Assembly: GCA_001771975.1 (NCBI GenBank)
Contig: MERE01000010.1
Coordinates: 1 to 5,296, forward strand
Direction of reading: 5' to 3'
Origin: Betaproteobacteria bacterium RIFCSPLOWO2_02_FULL_68_150
GTDB taxonomy: Bacteria > Pseudomonadota > Gammaproteobacteria > Burkholderiales > SG8-39
Length of the DNA: 5,296 nt
Shown here in pieces: positions 5,032-5,296 of the stretch. A program made the position numbers and the translations under genes. The notes beneath the pieces were generated by a model. It made no database searches. It saw only the letters and a program-made list of their open reading frames with translations, and had not been told where the DNA came from. Positions within the stretch are counted from its first letter, which is position 1, and each line of letters starts with the position of its first letter.

Positions 5032-5296
5032 CGCGCGCGGCGCCGCCCTGACTTCATGGCTCGCCGGCCGCGCGCGCAGCCTGGTGTCGGTCAGCTCGGC
5101 GCGCTCGCGCTCGGCGACGCGGAAGGCCTGGTCGCGCCCGGAAAGGTACTGCAGCGGCCAGTGCTGTGGCAGGTGCTGATACCAGGCCGAAGCCTGCAAG
5201 GTGAAGTGGGGATTGGCGAGGTGCGGCCGCGCCAGCGCCACCAGGTCGGCGCGACCCGCGGCGATCAGCGTATTCACCTGATCCGGCGTCGTCACC
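5014..5296 (-). CDS. C-terminus of an Old-Yellow-Enzyme-type oxidoreductase, possibly salicylyl-CoA 5-hydroxylase/oxidoreductase; 5' end missing
   Basis: The frame is open to the right edge, and 93 C-terminal residues are visible. The segment GRADLVALARPHLANP (visible residues 14-29) is the typical end of the FMN-binding TIM barrel of the NADH:flavin oxidoreductase/Old Yellow Enzyme family, with Arg15 in the place that binds FMN phosphate. What follows, LQASAWYQHL (33-42) and WPLQYLSGRDQAFR (46-59), resembles the tail of the bifunctional salicylyl-CoA 5-hydroxylase/2-aminobenzoyl-CoA monooxygenase-reductase, where a flavin monooxygenase half precedes an OYE-like half. That assignment is from memory of the WP..YLSG..Q pattern and could instead be a stand-alone 2,4-dienoyl-CoA-reductase-like enzyme. 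The last 25 residues are rich in Ala and Arg and look like a loose tail. The gene ends 53 bases before the binding-protein gene on the same strand. Confidence 0.75.
   Translation of the reverse strand, partial: VTTPDQVNTLIAAGRADLVALARPHLANPHFTLQASAWYQHLPQHWPLQYLSGRDQAFRVAERERAELTDTRLRARPASHEVRAAPRAVKEAA

Noticed and set aside
1..5296. CRISPR array, tRNA/rRNA, insertion sequence or phage genes
   Set aside because: No regularly spaced repeats, no recognisable RNA gene, no transposase or integrase and no terminal inverted repeats seen; essentially all bases belong to the seven genes described.

Overview
The window is GC-rich, tightly packed chromosomal DNA. The gene families and codon use suggest a proteobacterium, most likely a betaproteobacterium (Burkholderiales or Rhodocyclales). 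That placement is inferred from family resemblance; no rRNA or other marker gene is present. I see no mobile element, tRNA, rRNA or CRISPR array, and no gene-free stretch longer than about 70 bases.

Layout, left to right. (1) Positions 1-951, plus strand: the C-terminal 316 residues of a lipoprotein with a C39-like cysteine peptidase domain followed by TPR repeats (PA2778-like). It is cut by the left edge. (2) 926-2095, minus strand: an FMN-dependent alpha-hydroxy-acid dehydrogenase/oxidase of the mandelate dehydrogenase type, whose tail overlaps the peptidase gene by 26 bases. (3) 2096-2165: a 70-base divergent control region with candidate -10 boxes for both directions and a small inverted repeat between them. 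(4) 2166-3098, plus strand: a class I aldolase of the dihydrodipicolinate synthase/N-acetylneuraminate lyase superfamily. Its active-site loops indicate it is not a true DapA. A short hairpin follows it. (5) 3105-5296, minus strand: a run of four genes. In transcription order these are the C-terminal end of an Old-Yellow-Enzyme-type oxidoreductase (closest in feel to the reductase half of salicylyl-CoA 5-hydroxylase/2-aminobenzoyl-CoA monooxygenase), an orphan ABC substrate-binding protein of the ABC_sub_bind family, a small YdhR-like alpha/beta-barrel protein, and an uncharacterised exported protein.

How they may work together (inference). The divergent pair could form a small catabolic unit: the flavoenzyme oxidises a 2-hydroxy acid to a 2-oxo acid, and the aldolase cleaves or makes a 2-oxo acid through a pyruvate Schiff base. 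The minus-strand run could serve uptake and oxygenation or reduction of an aromatic or other organic acid. A candidate promoter in front of the binding-protein gene means the last three genes could also be expressed separately.

The most unusual sequence-level features are two translation-start arrangements in the minus-strand run. The binding protein and the exported protein both begin at non-ATG codons (TTG, GTG) that overlap the stop of a tiny ATG-started reading frame (2 and 5 codons). In the second case the 5-codon frame links two genes with one- and two-base junctions. No clearly new multi-gene system is visible.
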